From NCBI GenBank assembly GCA_910574345.1, contig CAJSZV010000009.1:148372-212371 (forward strand): a stretch of 64,000 nucleotides of DNA. Reading direction: 5' to 3'. A program made the translations under genes and the position numbers. Of the stretch, positions 8,790 through 18,900 are shown one piece after another (positions within the stretch are counted from its first letter, which is position 1; the number at the start of each line of letters is the position of its first letter). The notes under the pieces are model-generated. The model was given only the letters and a program-made list of their open reading frames with translations, did no database searches and was not told the DNA's origin. The DNA is from Clostridiaceae bacterium (GTDB lineage: Bacteria; Bacillota; Clostridia; Lachnospirales; Lachnospiraceae).

Positions 8790-10501
8790 AAACCTGCACC
8801 TTCTTTCCTGCGTTTGGGAAGCACAAGGGTTACCTGGTTGCCGCCTGTTATGGATGTTTGTATCTCCAGTCCGTAGCTGTCTCCATAGATCATCTGAATT
8901 CTCCTCTGGATGCTGATAAGTCCCAGACTTTGAGAGCCAAAAACATCAGGATGGCGAAGATTTTCACAGACAGAATCAGGAATGGGCGTACCATTATCCC
9001 TTACGCAGATACGGATACAATCTTCTGTTTCCTCCCCGCAGACCGCCACCAGACCGCCATCCAGCATATTGTTCACTCCATGAATCAGAGAATTTTCAAT
9101 CAGAGGCTGGATGCACAGTTTGGGGATAGAATAGGGAAATAATGTTTGGGGGACATCAACCCAGAATACGACTTTACCCTGAAAACGCATTTTTTGGATA
9201 AACAGATATTCGTTGATGTAAGCCATATCTTCCCCGATACTTAGGATATCCGGCCCTTTTATGGACATGCGCATAATATTTGCCAGAGCAGAAAGGGCTT
9301 TTTGAGCGTCGCGGGGCCGTTCCAGATCAATAAGGCTGCTGATACTGTCCAGGGTATTATAAAGAAAATGGGGATTAATCTGGGAATGCAGAGCCTCAAG
9401 TTCCGCATGCTGGGCCAGCAGCTTCTGTTCATAAACCGTTTGAATCAAATGGTTGATTCGTTTCAGCATATCGTTATAGACCTGAGCCATTTTTGCAAAC
9501 TCGTCGCAGGAGGTAACCGTAATATAGGCATGTGAATCAATCTGGTTCGTGCTGGCGATTTTTTGAATGAAGGAAGTAAACTGCTGCTCAATGGTATAGA
9601 CCACAAAATAAATAACAGCCCCAACCAGACAGAGAGACATGAGAATCATAAACAGCTGAATAAAAAAGGCATGGTAGGTGTGATTATAAAGAAGGGTTTC
9701 ATTTATCATGACATAGATTTTCAGCTGCGGTGAGCTTGTGCCGTATTTATAAATATTGGTGCCCCTTTTCTCGACGGGAAAATGACGCTGAGCAGCCATT
9801 TCTTCAAAAGCAGTGTCGGGAAAAGCGCTGGTATTGACGATGATTTTATTATGATCATCTGTCAGGATGTAAGAGACGGCTTCCTGGCTGTTATTATATC
9901 CAAAAATATCAGAAAAACAGGATACATTAATATCACACATAAAAAAGCCGATCTCCTGGTCAATATTATCCACATCCAGTTTGTACACGGTTCTGGCCAT
10001 GGTAATGGTAAACGGGGAGTCAGGAAAATAATGGAAATACATTTTTCCATGAAGATTCCGGGCAGACTGATCAAGGAGGGATCTTTTGCGGAGGTACTGT
10101 TCCTGGGTGGAAAAATATATTGCGTTATTGACATAGAGGTTGGAATTGCAATCTTCCAGATAAAGGTTCAAAGGATATTTATCGAAGCCGATACTATCCC
10201 GGATTTCGTCAGATACACCGAGGAATTCGCCGTCGGCTGAAAGCAGGCGGTTCTGAACAAGATCCCCATAGATCAGATTGTCCGTTTCTTTATTCAGCTG
10301 GTAAAGGTAGTTATTGAAATAGTTAATCTGATCACATATGTTTTTTTGAATTTGATTCTGCAGGGCCTTTTTCGTATCGGTTTGAAACGTGTAGACTACA
10401 TAGCCTAAAATGATAGAATAGCTGATTAAAAGAATGGGAGTAACAGGTATAAGGAACTTATATTTGATAGAAAGTTTATTGTAAAAAGAGGCAATTTTCA
10501 T
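8786..10501 (-). CDS. YesM-like membrane sensor histidine kinase
   Basis: A 571-residue sensor kinase of the LytS/YesM class. A first membrane helix lies near residues 17-38. A large extracytoplasmic sensor follows, then a second helix around FIQLFMILMSLCLVGAVIYF and a HAMP-like linker. The histidine kinase box is HSQINPHFLYNTLDS, and the ATP-binding domain has the N-box NSLIHGVNN. It lies back to back with the solute-binding-protein operon, 202 bases away, and is coupled to its response regulator. It probably senses the imported sugar or the loaded binding protein. Confidence 0.92.
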   Translation of the reverse strand: MKIASFYNKLSIKYKFLIPVTPILLISYSIILGYVVYTFQTDTKKALQNQIQKNICDQINYFNNYLYQLNKETDNLIYGDLVQNRLLSADGEFLGVSDEIRDSIGFDKYPLNLYLEDCNSNLYVNNAIYFSTQEQYLRKRSLLDQSARNLHGKMYFHYFPDSPFTITMARTVYKLDVDNIDQEIGFFMCDINVSCFSDIFGYNNSQEAVSYILTDDHNKIIVNTSAFPDTAFEEMAAQRHFPVEKRGTNIYKYGTSSPQLKIYVMINETLLYNHTYHAFFIQLFMILMSLCLVGAVIYFVVYTIEQQFTSFIQKIASTNQIDSHAYITVTSCDEFAKMAQVYNDMLKRINHLIQTVYEQKLLAQHAELEALHSQINPHFLYNTLDSISSLIDLERPRDAQKALSALANIMRMSIKGPDILSIGEDMAYINEYLFIQKMRFQGKVVFWVDVPQTLFPYSIPKLCIQPLIENSLIHGVNNMLDGGLVAVCGEETEDCIRICVRDNGTPIPDSVCENLRHPDVFGSQSLGLISIQRRIQMIYGDSYGLEIQTSITGGNQVTLVLPKRRKEGAGL

Positions 10502-10633
10502 AGGAGACTCTCTTTCCTGAGAAACATTTTTGAGTTATATGACATTATACAGGTTTCCAAATGGAAAAACAATGGAATGTAAAAAATAGAGAAAAAAGGT
10601 AAAAATAAGATAAAATGGCTTATTTGCCATCAA

Positions 10634-10667
10634 TGATATAATACATGCAGAATCAAAGCGCTTTGAT
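10634..10667 (+). promoter_or_regulatory. Extended -10 promoter with LacI/cre-like palindrome
   Basis: TGATATAAT (10634-10642) is an extended -10 without a good -35. Ten bases downstream lies a perfect 16-bp palindrome, ATCAAAGCGCTTTGAT (10652-10667). Its AAAGCG/CGCTTT core is typical of LacI-family operators, including cre sites bound by CcpA. Placement at or just after the start of transcription suggests repression. The missing -35 suggests an activator, probably the two-component regulator. Confidence 0.7.
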
Positions 10668-10703
10668 GAAACTGTAAACGAATATTAACACGGGAGGAAA
10701 AAT

Positions 10704-12062
10704 ATGCACAAGCAAATTAAAATGATAACCGCCTTTTTTCTGACAGCTGCCATGACGGCAGGATTGGCAGGATGCAGTTCGCCGTCATCTGACAGTACTC
10801 AGACAACACAAGCCGGTCAGCCGGCTCAGACCAATCAGGCGGACCAGACCAGCCAGGCTCCGGAGGAGAGCAAAAGTACGGATAAGGTAGATATTACTCT
10901 GGCAGTGTGGACCTCTTCCAGTGCGGCTGCCCTGGAGGAAGCCCAGAATACATTTAACAATTCCCAGGATAAAATCAATTTTAAAGTGGAGATTCAGGCG
11001 GATGATTATGCCCAATATCTAGGAGCTAAGACAGTAGCCAACGATCTGCCGGATTTGTTTTATCTCAATCCCTACAGTGAACTGAAACAGTATGCAAAAA
11101 ACGGGTATCTTCTGGATTTAAGCGATCAGCCTTTTGCATCTAAGATTTATGACAGCACAAAAGAAGGGGTTTCTTATGATGGGAAGATCTATGGTTATCC
11201 CAGTACCGTGGAATATTGGGGACTGTTTTACAACATAGACGTTTTTGAGCAGGCAGGGATTACGGAACTTCCAACAACCTTTTCTCAGTTAGAGGATGCG
11301 TGTGAGAAGTTAAAAGCCAGCGGAATCACTCCTTTTGCCGCGACCTACAAAGATTCCTGGACCTGTGAGCAGGTGTTCTGTGCCCTTTATGCGGCTGCTA
11401 TGCAGGATCGCCTGCCTGGATGGATTGATGACATGAATGCGGGAAATAGTACCTTCACTCAGGAGGGTGTAGATAAAGTATTTCGGTTTATTGATTTGAT
11501 GAAGGAAAATTCGGGGACCAATTATATGGATTCCGATGCCTCGGCAGGATATAATTCATTTGCCAACGGCGATGCAGCCATGATCTTTTTGGGCCAATTT
11601 GCTTTGCGGTCTGCCAGGAAAGTAAATCAGGATATTCAGCTGGGCATGCTTCCCATTCCGATTTCCGACAACCCGGAGGAATCAAAGATCATGTGCAATA
11701 CAGGTGTTGGAATCGTTGTAAATCCCAATGGAAAACACGTACAGGAAGCTTTGGAAGTACTGGAATATATTACTGATAATACGGATGGGGTAAGGAACTG
11801 GACAATTATTATGCTGGATGATGTGGGAGGAGCCATGCCCAGTATCCCGGTAAAAATGCAGAATGTTGTAAATGAGCCCTTCTACCAGACAGCATCCCAA
11901 TATATAGCAGACGGAAAGACTATGGGTAAAATATCCAACCAGCTGAATTCTGGAGCCATGGAAATTATTAAAGGCGTAGTGCAGGGATATTTTGCGGATA
12001 TGAGCAGCCAGGAGGAGATTCTTAACCAGCTGGATGAGCAGATCCTGAAACTGGCAGAATAA
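10704..12062 (+). CDS. ABC transporter substrate-binding lipoprotein (family 1)
   Basis: A 452-residue extracellular solute-binding protein of the sugar-binding family 1. The signal peptide ends in the lipobox LAGC with Cys24 as the lipidation site, and a Ser/Thr/Gln-rich linker follows. The mature part starts with the beta-strand DITLAVWTSSSAAALEE. It captures the substrate outside the membrane and delivers it to the two permeases encoded next. The start follows GGGAGG. The adjacent phosphodiesterase gene hints at a phosphorylated or phosphodiester-containing carbohydrate, but this is inference. Confidence 0.93.
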   Translation: MHKQIKMITAFFLTAAMTAGLAGCSSPSSDSTQTTQAGQPAQTNQADQTSQAPEESKSTDKVDITLAVWTSSSAAALEEAQNTFNNSQDKINFKVEIQADDYAQYLGAKTVANDLPDLFYLNPYSELKQYAKNGYLLDLSDQPFASKIYDSTKEGVSYDGKIYGYPSTVEYWGLFYNIDVFEQAGITELPTTFSQLEDACEKLKASGITPFAATYKDSWTCEQVFCALYAAAMQDRLPGWIDDMNAGNSTFTQEGVDKVFRFIDLMKENSGTNYMDSDASAGYNSFANGDAAMIFLGQFALRSARKVNQDIQLGMLPIPISDNPEESKIMCNTGVGIVVNPNGKHVQEALEVLEYITDNTDGVRNWTIIMLDDVGGAMPSIPVKMQNVVNEPFYQTASQYIADGKTMGKISNQLNSGAMEIIKGVVQGYFADMSSQEEILNQLDEQILKLAE

Positions 12063-12086
12063 AGAAGGAAAGGAAAAGGTGGCCCT

Positions 12087-12974
12087 GTGTCCTCAGCATT
12101 TTATAAGAAAAACACCAGATTTTATCTGGCTCTGTTGATTCCGGCATTTTGCCTTTACTGCCTGGCTCTTATTGGCCCCCTGTTTTTCGGCACAGTACCG
12201 TCCTCTTTTTATGACTGGAACATTATTAAGGCAAAAAGGAATTTTACAGGATTTGAAAATTTCGCAGAGTTGATTCATGATAAGCAATTTTTAACCAGCC
12301 TTTTCTTTACATTAAAGCTGGGCGTTGTAACGGTTACCCTGAACAATATTATTGCATTTGCCATTTCCTATTTTTTGAACGAAAATGTTTTTGCCAAGGG
12401 TTTTACAAGATCCATGTTTTTTATGCCCAATACCATTGGCGGGATTATGGTAGCTTTTATATGGTGCTTTTTATTTACCAATGTGCTTCCCAAAATCTTT
12501 TCAGCGGCAGGTTTGGAATCAATGGCGTCAATCAGCTGGTTCGGCAGCGGTTCCATGGCGTTTATAACCATTGTCGCGGCAGCTGTGTGGACCGGTTCCG
12601 GATTTTTGATGGTACTGTATCTGGCCGGTCTCCAGAATATCTCTGCAGATATTCTGGAGGCCGGGGAGATCGACGGATGTACAGGGTTTAAAAAGGTGAT
12701 CCTGCTTCAGCTTCCCCTTTTGATGCCCACCATAACCATTAATCTGTTTGTGTCAATTGCCGGGGCGTTTAAGTCCTTTGACATCCCGTATGCCATGACA
12801 GGCGGGGGTCCTGCCGGCGTGACCAATACCATTGCGCTGAATATATACAAGGATGCCTTTTCCACCTACAATATGGGGTATGCCTGTGCCAAATCAGTGG
12901 TTCTGTTTTTCATCGTAATGGCAATTACATGCATCCAGCTGAGGTTTACAAGAAAAAAGGAGGTTCAGTTGTGA
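12087..12974 (+). CDS. ABC sugar-type permease, first subunit
   Basis: A 295-residue inner-membrane permease with about six helices. The cytoplasmic EAA loop reads EAGEIDGCTGFKKVILLQLP and is the contact site for the ATPase. The GTG start at 12087 follows GGAAAGGAAAAGG. It is the MalF/UgpA-like partner in a family 1 importer. Its TGA overlaps the GTG of the next gene. No ATPase is encoded in the operon, so it must use a shared one such as an MsmX-type protein. Confidence 0.92.
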   Translation: MSSAFYKKNTRFYLALLIPAFCLYCLALIGPLFFGTVPSSFYDWNIIKAKRNFTGFENFAELIHDKQFLTSLFFTLKLGVVTVTLNNIIAFAISYFLNENVFAKGFTRSMFFMPNTIGGIMVAFIWCFLFTNVLPKIFSAAGLESMASISWFGSGSMAFITIVAAAVWTGSGFLMVLYLAGLQNISADILEAGEIDGCTGFKKVILLQLPLLMPTITINLFVSIAGAFKSFDIPYAMTGGGPAGVTNTIALNIYKDAFSTYNMGYACAKSVVLFFIVMAITCIQLRFTRKKEVQL

Positions 12975-13807
12975 AAGCAATGGGAAAGAGAAAGAGAAGA
13001 TACTGGATTCAGGGCACACTGGTTTTTCTGGCCGGGATTCTGTTTATGATGCCTGTATTTTTAATTGTAATGAACGCCTTTAAATCCAATCGGGAGATTA
13101 TGCTTTCTTTCCTGTCTTTTCCGAAAACCCTATATCTGCATAATTTTCAGGAAGCCATGAGACTGATGAATTTCTGGGTATCCTTCCGCAACACGGCAGT
13201 CATCGCAGTGGGAACGGTCTTCCTGTCAGTAATTGTCAGTTATATGGCGGCCTATGGCATTTCCCATCTTAGAGGGAAGTTTTCCGACGGGTTTTATCTC
13301 TTCTTTGTCTTAGGGCAGCTGGTGTCCATTCATACGGTAATGGTCTATATCTCTGTAATGGCTACCAAATTCCATATGAACAACACCTTTTGGGGATTGA
13401 TCCTGATTCATGGAGGGTTTAACAGCGCCTTCGGAGTTATGACCTACACGGGATTTCTAAAGAGCGTTCCAAGGGAACTGGAAGAAGCAGCAGCGATCGA
13501 CGGATGCAATGCTTTCCAGATCATGACCAGGATTGTGCTACCTCTTGTTAAGCCAACAACCATGACCGTGTCAGTGCTGTACTTTTTGTGGTCCTGGAAT
13601 GAATTTCTCCTTCCCTCCATTATGATTGGCGATTCGGGACTGAGACCGCTGACGGTAAATCTGAATATGTTTAAGAATACCAGCGGTACGGAGTGGAATT
13701 ACCTTATTGCGGGACTGACCCTTACGTTAATACCGATTTTTATTATCTATATTCTGGCTCAGAAATACATTACCAGCGGTATGATGTCAGGAGCGGTAAA
13801 ATCGTAG
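12971..13807 (+). CDS. ABC sugar-type permease, second subunit
   Basis: A 278-residue MalG/UgpE-like permease with six predicted helices. The EAA loop reads EEAAAIDGCNAFQIMTRIVLP. The GTG start at 12971 is chosen because AAGGAGG lies seven bases upstream and GTGA overlaps the preceding stop; an ATG at 12929 would overlap by 46 bases and lacks a site. It pairs with the preceding permease to form the channel. The phosphodiesterase gene follows 33 bases later in the same direction. Confidence 0.92.
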   Translation: MKAMGKRKRRYWIQGTLVFLAGILFMMPVFLIVMNAFKSNREIMLSFLSFPKTLYLHNFQEAMRLMNFWVSFRNTAVIAVGTVFLSVIVSYMAAYGISHLRGKFSDGFYLFFVLGQLVSIHTVMVYISVMATKFHMNNTFWGLILIHGGFNSAFGVMTYTGFLKSVPRELEEAAAIDGCNAFQIMTRIVLPLVKPTTMTVSVLYFLWSWNEFLLPSIMIGDSGLRPLTVNLNMFKNTSGTEWNYLIAGLTLTLIPIFIIYILAQKYITSGMMSGAVKS

Positions 13808-13840
13808 GAAAGACAGAAAATAATAGGAGAAAACGGGATA

Positions 13841-15148
13841 ATGGAAAGAAAAAAGAAGCTGATTGTATTCTCTGCCGACGCCATGGTATGGGAAGATATG
13901 GAGTATTTTAAAGAGCTCCCTAATTATAAGAAATATCTTGAAGGCGGATGCATGATTGAGAGGGTTGATTCGGTTTATCCCACTACTACATATCCCTGCC
14001 ATACCACAATGGCTACAGGAGTGTGGCCCGATAAACATCAGGTTACAGGAAACGGGCAGTTTAAGCCCGGTGTTTTGCCTCAGCCGTGGAGATGGGATTA
14101 CAGCTTTGTGGAATGGAAAGAAGATATCTTTTCTGCGGCAAAGAAAGCCGGTTATACGACGGCATCTGTTTTCTGGCCTGTTACGGGCAATCATCCGTTT
14201 ATTGATTATCTGATCGACGAGTATTGGACTCAGGGACCGTCAGATACGCCGAGACAAGCCTGGGGACGGATGGGATCCAGCAGTGAAGTGCTGGATATTG
14301 TGGAAAGACATATTGGAAGCAATGAGATTCGCAGGCATCCGGATACGGAGCGGTTTATTGTAGACTGTACCTGCGACATTATCCGCCGGTATGGCCCTGA
14401 TGTGATCTTTCTTCACCCTGCCAATATTGACGGATACCGCCACGAGACAGGACTTTTTAATGACAAAGTTTTGCAGGGACTTCATGAAACGGATCAATGG
14501 ATCGGAGAAATTATGAAAGCTGTCAAAGATATAGGACAGCTGGACAATACAAATCTGGTACTCACCAGCGATCATGGGCAGATGGAGACCAAAAGAGTCA
14601 TAAACCCTAATGTGATTTTGGCAGATCATGGGCTCATAAGAAAACACGGCGACGGGTCTTTAAAAGATTGGGATGCATGGTGTGCATCCGGAGGAATGTC
14701 GGCTTTGGTTTATCTTAAGAACCCAAAGGACCGGCGAATATATGAAAAGACTTATAAGCTGCTTTGCGATATAATGAACGAGGGGATCTATGGAATCAGT
14801 CAGGTTTTAACTGAATGTGAGGCGGGAGCCTGTCATTTAGCCGGTCCTTTTTCCTTTGTTTTAGAGACGGATGGCTATACCTCCTTTGGCGATGAGATTA
14901 ACCGCCCCCTTGTGCAGAATCATGACTCGGCGGATTACCGCTACGGAAAAGCCACCCACGGATATCTTCCAGCCAAAGGACCACAGCCTGTGTTCCTGGC
15001 AAAAGGGCCGGATTTTAATGAAAAGGTGATTATGAAAAGGGGGCGTCTGATTGACCAGGCTCCCACCTATGCAAAGCTTCTGGGAACAGCCCTTCCCAAT
15101 GCCGACGGGAATGCCATAGAAAGCTTTATACGCAAAACACAGAAGTAG
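13841..15148 (+). CDS. Alkaline-phosphatase-superfamily phosphodiesterase / nucleotide pyrophosphatase
   Basis: A 435-residue protein of the type I phosphodiesterase/nucleotide pyrophosphatase family. The first metal-binding Asp13 is in VFSADAM. The nucleophile threonine lies in the YPTTTYPCHTTMATG segment. Further metal ligands are in SDHGQM and ATHGY. No signal peptide is seen, so it should be cytosolic. It is the last gene of the importer operon, so it probably hydrolyses the imported compound, for example a glycerophosphodiester, nucleotide sugar or phosphonate-like ester. The exact substrate cannot be read from sequence. Confidence 0.88.
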   Translation: MERKKKLIVFSADAMVWEDMEYFKELPNYKKYLEGGCMIERVDSVYPTTTYPCHTTMATGVWPDKHQVTGNGQFKPGVLPQPWRWDYSFVEWKEDIFSAAKKAGYTTASVFWPVTGNHPFIDYLIDEYWTQGPSDTPRQAWGRMGSSSEVLDIVERHIGSNEIRRHPDTERFIVDCTCDIIRRYGPDVIFLHPANIDGYRHETGLFNDKVLQGLHETDQWIGEIMKAVKDIGQLDNTNLVLTSDHGQMETKRVINPNVILADHGLIRKHGDGSLKDWDAWCASGGMSALVYLKNPKDRRIYEKTYKLLCDIMNEGIYGISQVLTECEAGACHLAGPFSFVLETDGYTSFGDEINRPLVQNHDSADYRYGKATHGYLPAKGPQPVFLAKGPDFNEKVIMKRGRLIDQAPTYAKLLGTALPNADGNAIESFIRKTQK

Positions 15149-15226
15149 GAAAAGGTCCAGATTCTTATATTCTAATGTTAGGGCTTTTAAATTCCTCAAA
15201 TCTATGATAAAATAATGAAACTTATA

Positions 15227-15269
15227 AAGCGTTAGCATCTGTCCTCCCAGGGATGGTTTGTTAACGCTT
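15227..15269. repeat. Inverted repeat before pth
   Basis: AAGCGTTA and TAACGCTT bracket a partly self-complementary centre. No T tract follows in either direction, so it is not a clear terminator; it may be a regulatory hairpin of the pth leader. Confidence 0.4.
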
Positions 15270-15320
15270 AATGTGCTGTATAAATAATGATCACTGGTTT
15301 GAATAAGGAGCAGACTAATT

Positions 15321-15896
15321 ATGTATATTATAGCAGGACTGGGTAATCCGGATGGCAGGTACGAGAATACAAGGCATAATGTAGGCTTTGAGGTGATTGA
15401 TATTCTGGCGGACCGCATGGGTATCTGCGCAGATGAGAAAAAGCACAGGGCGCTGTGCGGCAGAGGCGTGCTGGAGGGACAGAAAGTCATACTTTTAAAG
15501 CCTCAGACTTATATGAATCTGAGCGGAGAAAGTGTTCGCGCAGCCGCAGATTTCTATAAGGCGGAACCGGAAAATATTATTGTGGTATATGACGATATCA
15601 GTCTGGAGCCGGGCCAGTTACGGATTCGGGGGAAGGGCAGCGCCGGAGGCCACAACGGAATCAAGAATATTATCGCCCATTTGGGAACCCAGGAGTTTCC
15701 ACGGGTAAAGGTGGGAATCGGAGAAAAGCCTAAGGGCATGGATCTGGCGGATTATGTGCTGAGTCATTTTTCCCAGGGGGAGAGAGAGACCATGAGAGAG
15801 GCATATAAAGAGGCGGCGGAGGCGGTGGCAGTTATGGTAGGTCAGGGAATCGACGAGGCTATGAACCGGTTTAACGGAAAAAAGAAGGCGGAGTGA
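15321..15896 (+). CDS. pth: Peptidyl-tRNA hydrolase
   Basis: A 191-residue enzyme that frees tRNA from peptidyl-tRNA dropped by ribosomes. The family signature GLGNP...YENTRHNVGF opens the protein, with the catalytic histidine in TRHNVGF. The residue after GLGNP is Asp where many homologues have Gly. The conserved KPQTYMNLSG and GGHNGIK segments follow. It is followed after 19 bases by mfd, a pairing common in Firmicutes. An AAGGAG site precedes the ATG. Confidence 0.95.
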   Translation: MYIIAGLGNPDGRYENTRHNVGFEVIDILADRMGICADEKKHRALCGRGVLEGQKVILLKPQTYMNLSGESVRAAADFYKAEPENIIVVYDDISLEPGQLRIRGKGSAGGHNGIKNIIAHLGTQEFPRVKVGIGEKPKGMDLADYVLSHFSQGERETMREAYKEAAEAVAVMVGQGIDEAMNRFNGKKKAE

Positions 15897-15915
15897 GAGG
15901 CGGAAAGGGGAACGC

Positions 15916-18900
15916 ATGAGCAGGGTATTTGTAAATCCACTGACAGAACTGGCAGAGTATGAGGAGATGAATCAGGCTCTGAACCGGGGACAGGGACCGG
16001 TTCAGATCAGCGGCTGCATGGACTCCCAGAAAGTACATCTGATGCAGGAGACGGGAGATGAGTCTGTCTGGAAACTGGTGGTAACTTATGATGATTCCAG
16101 AGCAAAGGAGATCTATGAGGATTTTCGATGCTTTCAGGATCAGGTATGGCTGTACCCCTCCAGAGACCTTCTTTTTTACACGGCGGATATCCACGGCAAC
16201 CTTCTGACAAAGCAAAGGATGCTGGTTCTCAAGCATCTCATTGAAGACCGTTTTGGGGTGGTGGTGACTACGCTGGACGGGCTTATGGATCATCTCCTTC
16301 CTTTAGATGCCGTGAAGAAACAGATCCTGACTGTGAGACAGGGGGAGACAGTCAATACGGACGAGTGGCGGCAGAGGCTGGTTGCCCTGGGATATGAGCG
16401 CATGGCTCAGGTAGACGGCATGGGACAGTTTTCCATACGAGGCGGAATTATCGATGTGTTTCCCCTGACTGAAGAGCTGCCTTTTCGCATTGAGCTTTGG
16501 GATGATGAGGTGGATTCCATAAGAACCTTTGACTTGGAAAGCCAGAGATCCGTGGAGCAGGTGGATTCTGTGGTCCTGTATCCGGCATCGGAGCAGGCGC
16601 TGACAAAAGAGCAGCTGGATGAAGGACTGAAATTAGTAAAAGAAGAAGCCAGGAAGCAGGAAAAGATTCTGAGGGATCAGAGGAAGACGGAAGAAGCCTA
16701 TAGGATCTCTTCCATAATAAAAGAATTTACAGAAGGGGTGGAGGAAGGCTATGTCAGCAGCGGGCTGGACAGCTATCTCACTTATTTTTGCAAAGATACC
16801 GTATCGTTCCGGCAGTATTTTCCCCGTGACCATACCCTTATTTTTCTGGATGAACCGGCCAGGCTGAAAGAGAAAGGGGAAACCGTAGAGGCGGAGTTTC
16901 GGGAGAGCATGATCCACCGGCTGGAAAAGGGATATCTTCTTCCGGAGCAGACCAGCCTCTTATACTCTGTAAAGGAGACCATGGCCGGCCTTATGACGGA
17001 CCGTACGGTCATGGTGACAGGGCTGGAGCAGAGGCTTTCCGGGATGACTGTAAAGAGCCGTTATGGCATCCAGGCGAAAAGTATTAATTCTTATCAAAAT
17101 GGATTCGAACTCTTAATCAAGGATTTGAAGCGGTGGAAGAGAGAGAAGTACCGGGTAATTCTTTTGTCCGCCTCTCATACAAGGGCCAGCCGTCTTGCCG
17201 GGGAACTGCGGGAATATGAATTAAGCGCCTTCTGCCCCGACGACGAAGAACACCAGGTGCAGCCGGGAGAGATACTGGTGACCTACGGCAATCTTCACCG
17301 GGGCTTCGAGTATCCTCAGATTAAATTTGTGGTAATCACCGAAGGCGATATGTTCGGCGCTTCCAGGAAAAAAAAGAAGCGGAAAAAAACTTCCTATGAA
17401 GGAAAGAAGATTCAAAGTTTCTCAGAACTGTCCGTAGGGGATTACGTGGTCCATGAGGATCACGGCCTGGGCATCTACCGCGGAATCGAGAAGATCGAGC
17501 AGGATCGGGTGGTAAAGGACTACTTAAAGATCGAATATGCAGACGGCGGTAACTTGTACCTGTTGGCTACCAGGCTGGACGGTATTCAGAAATACGCGGG
17601 AGCCGATGCGAAAGCTCCCAAACTGAATAAACTGGGCGGGGAACAATGGAATAAGACAAAAGCCAAAGTAAAAGGCGCGGTGAAACAGATCGCAAAAGAG
17701 CTGGTGGAACTCTATGCCGCAAGGCAGGAAACAGAAGGGTTCAGGTACAGCGGAGATTCCGTGTGGCAGAGGGAATTTGAGGAATTATTCCCCTATGAGG
17801 AGACCGACGATCAGTTAGATGCTATAGAAGCCACCAAAAAGGATATGGAGAGCCGAAAAATTATGGACCGTCTGATCTGCGGGGACGTGGGTTATGGGAA
17901 GACAGAGATCGCCCTCCGGGCGGCTTTTAAGGCCATTCAGGACGGAAAGCAGGTGGTGTATCTGGTGCCCACAACCATATTAGCCCAGCAGCATTACAAT
18001 ACCTTTGTCCAGAGAATGAAGGACTTTCCGGTTCGGGTGGACTTAATGTCCCGGTTTCGGTCGGCAGCGGAGCAGAAGAAAACTCTGGCGGATTTAAAAC
18101 GCGGGCTGGTGGATGTGGTGATCGGTACACACAGGGTACTGTCAAAGGACGTGGTGTTTAAAGATCTGGGACTCCTGATTATCGACGAGGAGCAGAGGTT
18201 TGGAGTGGCCCATAAGGAGAAGATCAAACAGCTGAAGGCTAATATTGATGTATTGACTCTGACAGCCACGCCTATTCCCAGAACCCTTCATATGAGTCTT
18301 GTAGGAATCCGGGATATGAGCGTATTGGAGGAGCCCCCCGTAGACCGGGTCCCTATTCAGACCTATGTGATGGAATACAATGATGAGATGGTCAGGGAGG
18401 CCATTAACCGGGAACTGGCCAGGAACGGTCAGGTGTATTATGTCTATAACCGGGTTCATGACATTGAGGAGGTGGCGCTCCATGTATCGGAACTGGTTCC
18501 GGGCGCCGCAGTAGTCTTCGCCCATGGACAGATGCAGGAGAGACAGCTGGAAAAGATCATGTTCGATTTTGTCAACGGTGATATTGACGTGCTGGTATCC
18601 ACTACCATTATTGAGACGGGACTGGATATTCCCAATGCCAATACCATGATCATCCATGATGCTGACCGCATGGGATTGTCTCAGCTCTATCAGCTTCGGG
18701 GGCGCGTGGGGCGTTCCAGCCGGGTCTCTTATGCATTCCTGATGTATAAAAGGGACAAGATGCTGAAAGAAGAAGCGGAGAAGCGCCTCCAGGCCATCAG
18801 AGAATTTACGGAACTTGGTTCGGGAATCAAGATTGCCATGCGCGATCTGGAGATCAGAGGCGCAGGCAATGTGCTGGGGGCAGAGCAGCACGGCCACATG

